64,000 nt of DNA from Prostheceraeus crozeri (taxonomy: Eukaryota > Platyhelminthes > Polycladida > Euryleptidae): contig CAJQUW010000515.1 in NCBI GenBank assembly GCA_907163375.1, positions 248,001-312,000 of the forward strand. Reading direction: 5' to 3'. Below, one piece after another: positions 47,201 through 58,127 of this stretch; position 1 is the stretch's first letter, and the number at the start of each line of letters is the position of its first letter. A program made the translations under genes and the position numbers. The notes beneath the pieces were generated by a model. That model did no database searches and was not told the origin of the DNA. It saw nothing but the letters and a program-made list of their open reading frames with translations.

Positions 47201-49240
47201 AGAGGATTGAGGATCCATGTGCAAGTATTCCGATCTGGTATTGAGGATCCATGTGCAAGGATCCCGATCTGGTATTGAGGATCCATGTGCAAGGATCCCG
47301 ATCTGGTATTGAGGATCCATGTGCAAGAATCCCTGTCTGGTATTGAGGATCCATGTGCAAGGATCCCGATCTGCTAATGAGGATCCATGTGCAAGAATCC
47401 CTGTCTGGTATTGAAGATCCATGTGCAAGTATTCCGATCTGGTATTGAGGATCCATGTGCAAGGATCCCGATCTGGTAATGAGGATCCATGTGCAAGTAT
47501 CCCTGTCTGGTATTGAAGATCCATGTGCAAGTATTCCGATCTGGTATTGAGGATCCATGTGCAAGTATCCCGAAAGAGGATTGAAGATCCATGTGCAAGT
47601 ATTCCGATCTGGTATTGAGGATCCATGTGCAAGTATCCCGATCTGGTATTGAGGATCCATGTGCAAGCATCCCGAAAGAGGATTGAAGATCCATGTGCAA
47701 GGATCCCGATCTGGTATTGAGGATCCATGTGAAAGGATCCCAATCTGGTATTGAGGATCCATGTGCAAGAATCCCTGTCTGGTATTGAGGATCCATGTGC
47801 AAGTATTCCGATCTGGTATTGAGGATCCATGTGCAAGTATTCCGATCTGGTATTGAGGATTCATGTGCAAGTATCCCGAAAGAGGATTGAAGATCCATGT
47901 GCAAGGATCCCGAAACAGGATTGAGGATCCATTTGCAAGTATCACGAAAGAGGATTGAAGATCCATGTACAAGTATTCCGATCTGGTATTGAGGATCCAT
48001 GTTCAAGTATTCCGATCTGGTATTGAGGATCCATGTGCAAGTATCCCGAAAGAGGATTGAAGATCCATGTGCAAGTATTCCGATCTGGTATTGAGGATCC
48101 ATGTGCAAGGATCCCGAAAGAGGATTGAGGATCCATGTGCAAGTTTCAAGAACCAGGATTGGGAATCCATGTGCAAGTATCACGAAAGAGGATTGAGGAT
48201 CCATGTGCAGGTATCACGAACAAGGATTGGGAATCCATGTGCAAGTATCCCGAAAGAGGATTGAGGATCCATGTGAAAGTATTCCGATCTGGTATTGAGG
48301 ATCCATGTGCAAGGATCCCGATCTGGTATTGAGGATCCATGTGCAAGAATCCCTGTCTGGTATTGAAGATCCATGTGCAAGTATTCCGATCTGGTATTGA
48401 GGATCCATGTGCAAGTATCCCGAAAGAGGATTGAAGATCCATGTGCAAGTATTCCGATCTGGTATTGAGGATCCATGTGCAAGTATTCCGATCTGGTATT
48501 GAGGATCCATGTGCAAGGATCCCGATCTGGTATTGAGGATCCATGTGCAAGTATCCCGAACAAGGATTGAGGATCCATGTGCAAGGATCCCGAAAGAGGA
48601 TTGAGGATCCATGTGCAAGTATCACGAAAGAGGATTGAAGATCCATGTACAAGTATTCCGATCTGGTATTGAGGATCCATGTGAAAGTATTCCGATCTGG
48701 TATTGAGGATCCATGTGAAAGTATTCCGATCTGGTATTGAGGATCCATGTGCAAGTATCCCGAACCAGGATTGAGGATCCATGTGCAAGGATCCCGAAAC
48801 AGGTTTGAAGATCCATGTGCAAGGATCCCGATCTGGTATTGAGGATCCATGTGCAAGTATTCCGATCTGATATTGAGGATCCATGTGCAAGGATCCCGAT
48901 CTGGTATTGAGGATCCATGTGAAGTATCCCGAACAAGGATTGAGGATCCATGTGCAAGTATCCCGATCTGGTATTGAGGATTCATGTGCAAGTATTCCGA
49001 TCTGGTATTGAGGATCCATGTGCAAGTATCCCGAAAGAGGATTGAGGATCCATGTGCAAGTATCACGAAAGAGGATTGAGGATCCATGTGCAAGTATCCC
49101 GAACCAGGATTGAGGATCCATGTGCAAGGATCCCGATCTGGTATTGAGGATCCATGTGCAAGTATCCCGAACCAGGATTGAGGATCCATCTGCAAGCATC
49201 CCGAACCAGGATTGAGGATCCATGTGCAAGTATCCCGATC
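41266..49240. repeat. Tandem array (satellite) of a 34-bp unit, about 234 copies
   Basis: The commonest unit reads GGATCCATGTGCAAGTATTC CGATCTGGTATTGA. Main variants in the second half are CCCGAAAGAGGATTGA, CACGAACCAGGATTGG, and AATCCCTGTCTGGTATTGA. Many units contain the BamHI site GGATCC. Length is almost perfectly kept: I saw one extra base (near 41884, GCAAAGAATCC) and one lost base (near 48912, GTGAAGTATCC). The left end (41280-42160) is rich in the GAACCAGGATTGGGAATCC variant, which is rare elsewhere. A rare CATTTGCAAG variant at 42592, 44224, 45074, 46026, 46910 and 47930 recurs at 48, 25, 28, 26 and 30 units exactly, which shows higher-order repeats. The edges with unique flanks are sharp. 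GC is higher than in the flanks. Confidence 0.97.
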
Positions 49241-51161
49241 TCGGATTGTGAAAATTCATTTGGATTCATTTTTTGCTAAAGTAGACATGGTTCAGGTAAT
49301 GTCAGTGATCTGCTGTATCCTAAGATGCTGATTTTTTTGTGATGTTGATTAATGAAGACTAGTTTACAATAAGCAAGGTTCACAAGATAGTGGAGTTTCA
49401 AATATGAATCTATCTGTTGGCAGTAGGGTAAGGCAGACACGCTTTTAGATAGACTTGTGAACAGAGGTATTGACAGAGTTGCCCCGAGAAACCTAAGCTA
49501 CCGTAACCTAGAATGACCATAAAGCGTAGCTTGTTGCAGTGATCATGCGCACTCCCTCACTTAAAAAGATACCAATTTATCATTGAGCATGAACAAGTTA
49601 AATGCAATTGGATTTGCTGCAAAATAAGGCAGTGACATAGTTAACTAGATTAGAGACATCAATCAATGCCTACTTTAAACAATTACCAAATGTGATTACA
49701 AATCGAAAGTTTGTGCTTTCTTGGAGGACAATGGCATGTAAAAAACATAAGTACCGAGCTCTGATGATCAATATGGTATCTGAATATCATTGACAACGTC
49801 AAATTCAATAAAAGAAAAATTTAATATTCAAATTAAATTGATGTCAAATTTCGCATTTTGAATGAGTTTATTCTCTCCCTGCATGATGTCCATCTACAGT
49901 AATGAACTCCTTTAACCAGTATTCTGCTTCTTCACCATGTTTTCCTGAGAGCAGTTAATGTCTATCAGAAAATTTGTAATTTTTGAGTAACTTGTATTTT
50001 TTCATCAATAATTGAAAACATTCGTTATCATGAGAGCATTATTAACAGTAAAAGTGAATGCAAGTTATACTTCCGTATTTATCCATAGTAGCAGGCATGG
50101 CAGCGATAGTGGCAGCTTATTTGGAACCTTTTCTTCAAATATTTGCACGTTTTGATATCGGTTATTTTTCTACTATCAGTTGCAGTTAGGTACGATATTT
50201 CATGAAAGTTGTCATTGTTATCTATTTGTTTATTTCCTGCGGACAGTTAGCCATTTATAAAAGTTAATATACATGAAATTTTGTTTAAAAAATGAAAAAA
50301 TCTTTTCTTTCGTGCAAGTTCTTTCGACACTATTGTTGAGAAAAAAAGAAATAGACAAACTATCATTGTTGCTTGATAATGATACAGTACAGCAATAGTG
50401 TCAAAAGTGCTGGCGTAAAAGATATTTTCTTCTTTTCTAATTGCATGTATATTAACTTTCATAAACGGTTTATTGTCCACAAAAAATGAATATCTTGGGT
50501 GTGAATGCTGTGCACATGACATTATCATCAAATATTCCCAGCCACTCCACTATAAGATGAAGGAATGCCGTGGCGTAGCTGTTAGCCGTAAATAAACAAG
50601 TTTTGAGAAATGCCATGATCCCGATCATCCTCTTTCTGACATCACCGCACACCCGTCCACAAACAATCGAATTCATGTCGAATTTTTCATCCACGAGACG
50701 TAGCCAGACCAGTTTTGCAGTTTTGTCAACTTTATAACAAAACTTATTTACAATTATCTAATTTCATACATTTTAGGTGGTAGTGCCTAAATGGAAAACT
50801 AAGCAAACTTGATGGGAAAAATAAGCAAAGCTGCTTGCAAACTAAAAGACAATTATTCTAAAATGAAAGTCTCAGTCAAACAATAGAATCTTTTCACATA
50901 TATAGAAAACATAATCTTTCAATCATATCGTTTAATATATATAGATAGAACAACATACCTTTTGCATGGCAATTTGATCTATCGTTTATTTCATTTCATT
51001 CTATTGTTAAAGGCATCAAAACTAGGTCTTCATGCTTCCACACAATGTTGGTACCAACATTTATAATTTATTATTCAACTTGCAATTTTCACGTTGTGTT
51101 ATGTCAACAATGACTTCCCACTGAACAAAAGTAAAAGTAAGAAGAAGAAAGTCAATAACAG

Positions 51162-51372
51162 TCACTGAGGGAAAGAGCGACTGAAAAGTAACGTTTTCAA
51201 ACAGCGATTGAAGGAGAGGAGAAAAGATTGGCAGGTTACAAACTTTGGTGGCGAGTTCCACATATGTGCTGGTGCAGATGAGAAAGAACAATTTCGGATG
51301 GATGGGCGGGAGAATAGAATATGCAGAGCCGGACGGCCTATGCGGAATGGTAAGTGCATGTAATATGGACAC
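51162..51372 (-). pseudogene. LINE ORF2 C-terminal tail relic
   Basis: In two overlapping minus-strand frames this reads as SAPAHMWNSPPKFVTCQSF followed by LLSFNRCLKTLLF. That fits the conserved end of many LINE ORF2 proteins (xAPRLWNSLPxxLRxxxSLxxFKxxLKTxLF). A frameshift separates it from the upstream IHPKLFF segment. Only this tail is left. Confidence 0.6.
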
Positions 51373-52902
51373 CTACGGAACTTTATATCACATTCATAGA
51401 AATAAATTGAAGTCTTTGAACATCATAATTATTGAGATTGTTTGAATACTTAAAACAAATGTTCGGAAATCGATAAAAAAGTGAAAAATATGAAGGATTC
51501 AAAGTAACTTAATATGAAAATCACTATTAGCTTTCATGAACTTCGAGAAGAGTGCTCGTAGGAGGGAATACTGAATGAAGAATAAGTTGCAACATTTAGC
51601 AATGACTTCAAGACATCCTCTTTGAAGTGAGTTGCATTATCGAAGCTGTATCGTTAGGTATCACTGAATTAATAATTTTGCTATCAAATTTCCATCTCGA
51701 TTGAGACTCAAAAACGTTTGGATATTCAATCGTTAAGCCATTAGACATTGATACAAGTAATTCCTAACATTTCTCGTATCTACGACTGAAGTACTTAGTG
51801 ATAGTTGAAAAGCTTTTATCAATCACATCGCCTCGGACATTCGGTACTCAACAACTCGATCACCAGCGAACATTGTTGAATAGAAAATTACATTCAGAAG
51901 AGGAAATCTTCTCTGATTATAAATAACTTCCTACGAGTGCAAAAGAGGCAGTGGTGAGATGACTCATCACTGGTTTGAAAACGTGTGTAATACAAGCAGA
52001 CATCGAACAAAAAATGTTCAACTGTAAAATAAATGAAATCAAATATGATTATATATCGCCATTATCACACAGACCTCAGACACCAATCACTAGTCTTGAA
52101 GTACTTGTAGATAATGCAACTATTTCCACAGCCAATTATGTGCTCCCGGTTCAACGATTAGCATCATGTGGCCAGCTGTATGTTTGTGTATCTGATACAT
52201 GTTGGACATAGTAGTTTCCTAGTTGTGTTCCATTTCCTGTCAGTAGTGTGCTAAAAGTATCTAGCATTTACTGAATCCCCGCAGAAATTAACAAGTGCTA
52301 ATTGTGCATCTCAACTTTACTGCATCCCTGCATGTTTGGACAGGGGGCTGTGTCGACTGCCGACCTTCAGAGAGGTGAACAAAGACTGCTAACGATTCCT
52401 AATATAGAATGAAACTTCAGCTAGTCAGGTCTGTTCCATTTTTCGATTGGGGATGCAACTATTACATTATATTTCACGTGAGGATGCAATTATTCTATAT
52501 ACATCTACCAGCATTTTAACATGCATGCTGATTCCACCTTAAATAGAGGACATAATTGCATTTCGGAACGTTAGCACACAATTTTGTTAAGAGATAAAGT
52601 TGTCTTAACCTCCTAAGTCAATACTCATCTGAATACAATTCACGATCATCCGTGGTTATTTTAGCTGCACATTGTACTACGCGTGAATTATCGCTCATAA
52701 TTTCAAAATGCAAATAATCACTCGACAAAAAATCTTCAACTAAAAATTGTCATCAATGACACAATTTCAGAGTTTGCAAAATCACTTTTGAAAGGCTTTT
52801 CAGATTAAAGCGTATATTGTAACTCGTGAATAATCATGTATCCCATAATCCTAAATTACACACTAAGAATCTCATAATCCTAAATTATCCTAAAAAACTC
52901 AC

Positions 52903-53059
52903 CTGATCTTTGGATACGATTTGAGATTTATCTATCGCATGCTTGAATGGCTTTTTGACATGGCAATTGGTTCCCTTGGCGTAAACGCTTGGTTTCACGA
53001 ATTCTATCACTTTTCGAGACGATTCCAGTGGCACCGCAGATGCTCTAGGTGTGCTTCGA
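52903..53059 (-). CDS. Host gene exon 3, unknown protein
   Basis: This 157-bp exon has one base completing a Ser codon and then 52 codons (RSTPRASAVPLESSRKVIEF ... SQIVSKDQ). The acceptor is GGTTTCATTTTCAG and the donor CAG|GTGAGT, both near consensus. The other two frames contain stops. The protein segment is basic, with VKPSVYAKG and HVKKPFKHAIDKS, and has no hydrophobic run. It is the longest exon seen and the best single piece of evidence for the gene. Confidence 0.72.
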
Positions 53060-54904
53060 CTGAAAATGAAACCTCTTTAATCATTTGAAATCGCAAATGC
53101 CATCACGTAACAATCACAGTCATTATCATTTTGCTTGACAGAGCAACAGACTGTCAAATATTGATCAACTGCTTTATAATTAATCCATATTTGTCCTAAC
53201 ATTACACTTTGTAAATAAAATTAACAACAAAGTCAAATGACTTAGAAATCCCCACAAATCAGATATCTATTTAGATTTTGCTACCTATCAAAAAATACTG
53301 GCACTGTATATTCCTACTACTGTTTTATTTCAATAACGGCAACGTTTGTATATAATATTTTATGCAAATAGGCTAAAATATTTCATCTCCAGTTCGGTTT
53401 CCTACACATCTTATGTGAATCTTCATCGTTTTTTAATTTCAATGCATCGAAAGCTCTACGTATGTACTATGTACTTATCACATATTCACACAATCTCCAA
53501 AAATGCTGAAAAGGACCCAAAAAAAGACGGCAAATCACACAGGTTCGTCAGTTTGTAAAGCATAGTTTGAAACATGAAAAAATGTATCTAAATTCTTAAA
53601 TCAGTGATCGTACATCAACATTACTATCACAGGACAGAAAACAATAACAAGAAATGTATATTTAGGAACTCAGAATCTAAATTTTCTCGTCTTGAAATAT
53701 TCACCCAAAGTTTCTTGACTAAATTCCTTTACTTTGTCAAGGTCTACGTCTGGTTGGTGAGTCGATTAATTGCCATCGATCTTGGTCACTGCGTCAATTT
53801 GTCTCGTCTCATAACAGATCCAAAGAATCTCAATTTCCGGGATTGCAATGTACACAGAAGAGATCTGTCATATTTTATCATTCTAAAAACTTCCTGGCTG
53901 ATCATTCGGTCAATGAAGAAGATTCTCGTCATTCATTGAAGGAACCACATTTCTGCTAGATTTATTTTCTACATCTTTTTATGAAGTACCTGCTGATTCT
54001 CAGAAAGTGACACACGCTTAAGTAACTCTAATTCATTACATTTACGCTCATATTTCAAAACGCAGAGTATGCAATTTAAAATTCCAAAAAGATATAATGC
54101 AAATTACTTCAATATTAATGCAATGCTTCAAATCCTGAGAGACGTTAACTTGGTGGTACTACTGGAGAGTCTTGAGGAGGACATTTATTTGAGTCCTCTT
54201 TTAATTGAATGTTTCTAAACCTGATGTTGCCTTCTGATCGATTTTCAAGAAAATGTTCTCACAAAATCAAAAGACTTATCAACAAAAGAGTGCACCGATT
54301 GTGGATATTGACCAGATCCTGCTAACTTCCGATAATATTGTATATTGTGGTTATTTCTGCTCATGTACGATCACTGATTCAAACCTTTTCGGATTCTAAG
54401 GCAAAATGATGTGTTGCTGAATAACCTGCTGAAGTCATCAAATAGAAGCATTCATAGCGCACTTATCATTTCATTATTGTAAGACAATTGCTGGACAGCA
54501 AAGTTGCAAACTACATGAGAAATGAGTAAGAAGAAACTGAAGTACAAATTGAACTGCGTCATAATGTCACGTGGATACTAACATCAAAAGCAAATTCACC
54601 TTTAAATTGAATTGCAACTCATTGAATGTCATGGAGCGGACATTTTCATCGTTGCAGAATGATAGGAGGCAACAATATTGCTTCTGACTTCAGAATTTCA
54701 TCAATTTAAGTATAATTCTATAGTTTCATATTGTCCATAAAGTTTCATCAATTTGCCTTTGTAGAACATTTATAGTACCATGTTATGCATTTGTAAATAT
54801 TCCATGTTATACAGCAAGATAGGGAAATTGATACACATTTAACAAATTTCAAACTCAAAATGGGAAAATGCAGTTGATAATGGCGGTTTGTTGATATTAC
54901 TTAC
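53060..54904 (-). other. Intron 2 of the host gene
   Basis: 1845 bp of AT-rich sequence from GTAAGTAATA to TTTCATTTTCAG. A 111-codon open frame on plus (53604-53939) looks like chance. Nothing else recognised. Confidence 0.6.
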
Positions 54905-54928
54905 CTTATAGCTTTCACCGGCATTTTT
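54905..54928 (-). CDS. Host gene exon 2, a 24-nt microexon
   Basis: The exon is AAAAATGCCGGTGAAAGCTA TAAG, flanked by CTGATTACTTAACAG and GTAAGTAATA. It is exactly eight codons long, so including or skipping it keeps the frame. With exon 1 upstream it adds Lys-Lys-Met-Pro-Val-Lys-Ala-Ile and the first two bases of a Ser codon. It also holds its own ATG at 54924, so it could be the first coding exon if exon 1 is wrong. Confidence 0.6.
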
Positions 54929-56587
54929 CTGTTAAGTAATCAGTTGATTGAAAAACACAAAAATCAATAAACCATTTGCAACATCAAAAAGAGATCAAAG
55001 TCAATAATGTCTATGAATTTTCAATACTATGAAGACAAAAATTAACATTTAATTAGATCATCGAAATATTCATGACCTATTGTACATGCATAATCAACGT
55101 AGAAATGATGTATCATTATATTTTCTGAATTAATTCATTTCAAGTAGAAAATTCTCGTTAGAAAAGATCTTCGAATCAGAAACGAAAGTCGGTCCACAGA
55201 TCAACGTCAGTGGTTTCGAAACTTTCCCGGAGATCATCCTACTCTCCGACGTGATCGATATCCGGTAAAAAATGCTACGCTCAGTTTTCGCCTCCATCAG
55301 CAAATGACAAAGACTTAACTGGAACAAGAGGTCCAAAATTCAGCTATCCGGTTTGTTTTCAGACTATCTGAACTCCGTTGAGGGATACTCTATCCTCACA
55401 ACAGAAGAAGAGAAACATTTGAACCTTCACGATTTCATGGGAAATAATTCCATTGCTGTAGATTTAGATCTACGTTTTCAAACAATGAGAATCGTTTCTA
55501 AGAAGGAATAGAAATTTAAGGTGTGTCCATTTGCTACAATGTGTGCAATTAGTATCTGCATTCCACCATTGACTAGCCTGAAGCAACACACACCGAATCC
55601 TTGTTTTTGATCAAAATTTGATGCAGTCTGTTTAATGGTCTGAATCCTTGTGGACAAACGTTTATGAATCAGGCGATATTGCATATTTTATCACCGCGAT
55701 ACTTGTTTGAAAATTTGAATTTTTATCTACATTCCGATATTCGAATTTATTGTCTCATCCACATGATTAGGAACTTACAAAAGTAATGATTACGCAATAC
55801 CTTCATCTTAAAAAGATGAGAGAAAAAAATCTTGTAAGAGAGAAAAGAGGATCTGACACTATAGCCACTGACATATGCTCTGACAAAGTACTTGGAAGCA
55901 TTCAGCGATAACTTTGCAGTAATTTTTCACTCTGTCAGAATTAGTAATAATCAAATACAACCTAGGGATGAGTATCGAAAGAAATTTGTGGTTGAGGAGC
56001 ATCTATCAGCACAGTGAAAGGAATTTTACAGAAAATGATGACGTGGATGGGATACGGCAGCTCTGTGAAGAAGAAAAGAATTGGAGCTTGAAGTGACACA
56101 CAAAAGAAATCAACTTTCTTGATTCAGTGTGCAAAAATATGACAAAAAACCGGCACCTCGCTGACTTCAAAAGTTCAGTTAAAGACTCAACACCAAAATA
56201 CGTGTAAAAGGTAGAAGTTATAAGTTCGCATCAAATCATACGGCCGGAAGGTAAAGTTACTGTTTTATCTGTGCGAAAATTACCAAAATGAGCTGCGAAT
56301 GAGTTTTAATTTCAACTTCGTACACATTCGAAGACAAAATCATGTTCACAAACGAGCATCAACAAGGACAAGAATATCGTTCCAATCTGCCATTTGCGAT
56401 GCTATTTATGTCGCAAAGACCTAGCATCTGGCATCTAGATTTATCATCACAGTCTTTACACGGGCGTGTAAACAGACTACCATATTTCAGTAATATTCAT
56501 AATATCATATTATCATGTTATCATATTTTTGTTTCTCCTATGCTTTTAAAGGACATGTGATAGCAAATATCCAAGCAAATCGCTTAC
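54929..56587 (-). other. Intron 1 of the host gene
   Basis: 1659 bp, AT-rich, from GTAAGCGATT to CTTAACAG. It contains the first copy of a 70-bp duplicated segment (55841-55910) and a possible retroelement scrap near 56100-56200 (NRHLADFKSSVKDSTPKYV); see findings. Confidence 0.55.
55841..55910. repeat. 70-bp direct repeat, copy 1
   Basis: GAAAAGAGGATCTGACACTA with CCACTGACATATGCTCTGA and ACTTGGAAGCATTCAG recurs with about ten differences at 57421-57490, 1580 bp away and on the other side of exon 1. Confidence 0.8.
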
Positions 56588-56648
56588 TTTGACGCATTTC
56601 CAATAGACAAACGATCTGCCATACTTCTTTGAGGTTTCCGCTGTCGAA
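56588..56648 (-). CDS. Host gene exon 1 (first one seen), candidate start
   Basis: This 61-bp exon lies between AAATCATATCCTTTCAG and GTAAGCG. In the frame that fits exon 2 it reads RQRKPQRS then MADRLSIGNAS and the first two bases of Lys. I take the ATG at 56622-56620 as the likely start, because no upstream exon is proven. If the acceptor is really used, there must be at least one more exon upstream, coding or 5' UTR. All three frames are open, so the frame call rests on the phase match. Confidence 0.55.
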
Positions 56649-57198
56649 CTGAAAGGATATGATTTCAGTCTCTTATGTAATATAAGATTATCTCCAAGAA
56701 AAAACTTACTTATTTCACCTTGCTTCTCCAATGGACTGTGTATGATATCCAAGGAGAGAAATGGATCAGGCTGCAAATTTTCATTCACAATTACTGGCGC
56801 CAATTAAAATGGAATAACATCACATTTAGAAAACATGATTACTATTTCATCTTACGTTCTATCGCCCGGCATAATTTTTTCATCTCTCGTAATGAATTAA
56901 CTTGTGAACCTCAAAAGCAGGAAATATAGCATGCATGTGGATTTCATATGCATTCAATGGATTAATGCAAGAGCCACATATTTCTGATAGACTATGATCT
57001 TCCATATGATCTACATGATCTAACGGTATTCTGGAATGAATGAAAAGAAAGTTGATTCTCTAAATTATTATTGTATAGTTCGCATCTGACGACCGCAGTA
57101 CTATCCCAAGGATAATAAACGATGAAATTAAATCCTAAACTGCGTCCAGAGAAACATTTTGAGTTTCTATCGTTGACATAAAAAAAAAGTCAACCTAC

Positions 57199-57550
57199 TT
57201 GGAATACCAATTTTACAAAATTTCTTCAGTTTTGATAGTCATTTTTCTGAATTACCACATACAGATAGACAAATGCTCAACGAAAATTTCATTCTTACTA
57301 AAACAGGCTTTAGCATCAATACAATTAAAAACATCTTATATTCGGTGTTTCTTAACAATGCGACATATCCGGTATAGAGATGATGATATTTTATCTGACA
57401 TACTTCTTGTCATTCGTAAAGAAAAGAGAATCTGACACTACAACCACTGACATATACTCTGAAGCTATACTTGGAAGCATTCAGTAACTGAAGAAGTATC
57501 TAAACTTGACGAAGTTTTGAGAGCCATAAAATCTCATCGTTCTATGAAGT
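57199..57550 (+). pseudogene. Possible retroelement RT scrap with a YRDD-like box
   Basis: A plus-strand frame contains MRHIRYRDDDILSD near 57355-57396, which resembles the YxDD active-site box of reverse transcriptases. It ends in the second copy of the 70-bp repeat (57421-57490). The rest is too AT-rich to classify, and the match may be chance. Confidence 0.25.
57421..57490. repeat. 70-bp direct repeat, copy 2
   Basis: Partner of 55841-55910. Flanking sequence on both sides is not duplicated as far as I can see. Confidence 0.8.
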
Positions 57551-57654
57551 AATATGTCAGTAAATAATTAATTAAAATTGAGCTCTAAATAATATCTGCT
57601 GTCAACATCGCAAATCATATGAGCTCAAAGTACATATACACTGATTATGTGGCC

Positions 57655-58127
57655 CTGACCGACGCTTGTCCAACCTTCGAAGATGCCGAAAGCTCCCTTT
57701 GCCAGGACTTATTCGTGATCACAGCATGCAACTGTGGAGATTGAATGTGTCAACAAATAAAGCGGTGGCCTCGGTTTTCCATCTAAGAAACGACGCAGCT
57801 AAACGTGTATTGAAGGTCCCTCTGCCAAGTGGTCAGCTTCTCCCGTTTGAAAAACGTCGCAAATACATGTATATTGGAGCAACCCTCGACAGGAGCCTCC
57901 CATCAACACTACTTTAACCTGAAGAAGAAGGTCAATTCGAGAGTCGCCTTGATACGCCGTCTTGCTAGTTCCGACTGGGCATCGCGTTTCTCTACGCTCC
58001 GCACCTCGGCGCTCTCCCTAGCGCATTCGACGGAGGCGTACTGCGCCCCTGTCGCAGCTCTCACGCCGTCCCAGTCGACGTTCCTGTAAACGATGCCATG
58101 CACATCTCGGGTTGTCTGCGCAGTACC
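57655..58127 (+). pseudogene. LINE reverse-transcriptase C-terminal relic, 5' half
   Basis: It begins with ALTDACPTFEDAESSLCQDL, just after where the YADD box should be. After frameshifts it continues with NLKKKVNSRVALIRRLASSD, FSTLRTSALSLAHSTEAYCAP and VNDAMHISGCLRST. The pattern is the thumb region of a LINE RT (LKKKVxSRxxLxRRLAxxxWG...TLRTSALxLxYSxAEYCAPVW). At least two frame breaks make it non-functional. It is cut at 58127 by the hAT element and resumes at 59850. Confidence 0.85.
58120..58127. repeat. Left target-site duplication of the hAT element
   Basis: gCAGTACc before the element matches aCAGTACa at 59842-59849. Six central bases are identical and both outer bases differ. Eight-bp duplications are the hAT rule. 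Confidence 0.65.

Larger units (their letters stand above)
28869..52902 (-). other. Long intron 3 of the host gene (24.0 kb), carrying the 34-bp array
   Basis: It runs from the donor GTGAGTTTTT at 52902 to the acceptor TTTCTTGCAG at 28869. The 34-bp array takes up about a third of it. Repeats are listed separately. Stretches 29065-32085, 33960-35270, 37685-38730, 39450-41260, 49245-51155 and 51375-52900 are AT-rich, and I recognise nothing in them. Confidence 0.6.
11729..56648 (-). other. Span of the minus-strand host gene (five exons seen)
   Basis: The exons, in transcript order, are 56648-56588, 54928-54905, 53059-52903, 28868-28735 and 11796-11729. Every internal boundary has AG before and GT after, with pyrimidine-rich acceptors (for example TTTCATTTTCAG, TTTTTTCATTACAG) and good donors (GTGAGT, GTAAGT, GTAAGA). 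The phases at the junctions are 2, 2, 0 and 2, and all match. Intron sizes are 1659, 1845, 24034 and 16938 bp. The joined frame is 139 codons from the ATG at 56622 and leaves the last exon in phase 1. The product is basic and Ser/Lys-rich in its first half, with no signal peptide or membrane segment. I do not recognise the family. Confidence 0.68.

Noticed and set aside
41266..49240. Dozens of long open frames (up to 576 codons on minus) read as protein genes
   Set aside because: They are by-products of a 34-bp tandem repeat with no stops in its common variants. All three frames give the same 34-residue cycle, and frames begin and end at random variant sites.
41266..49240. CRISPR array
   Set aside because: Units are contiguous with no unique spacers, the genome is eukaryotic, and no cas genes are present.
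41266..49240. Recombinase target sites because the unit is 34 bp (like loxP or FRT)
   Set aside because: The unit has no paired inverted arms around a spacer; the length match is coincidence.
51245..51445. Plus-strand frame ending at a good donor (GGAATG|GTAAGT)
   Set aside because: The same DNA reads on minus as a recognisable LINE C-terminal tail, which explains the open frame better.
53604..53939. 111-codon plus-strand frame as a gene
   Set aside because: Composition follows the AT-rich background, no domain is recognised, no splice or start context is seen, and it lies in an intron.
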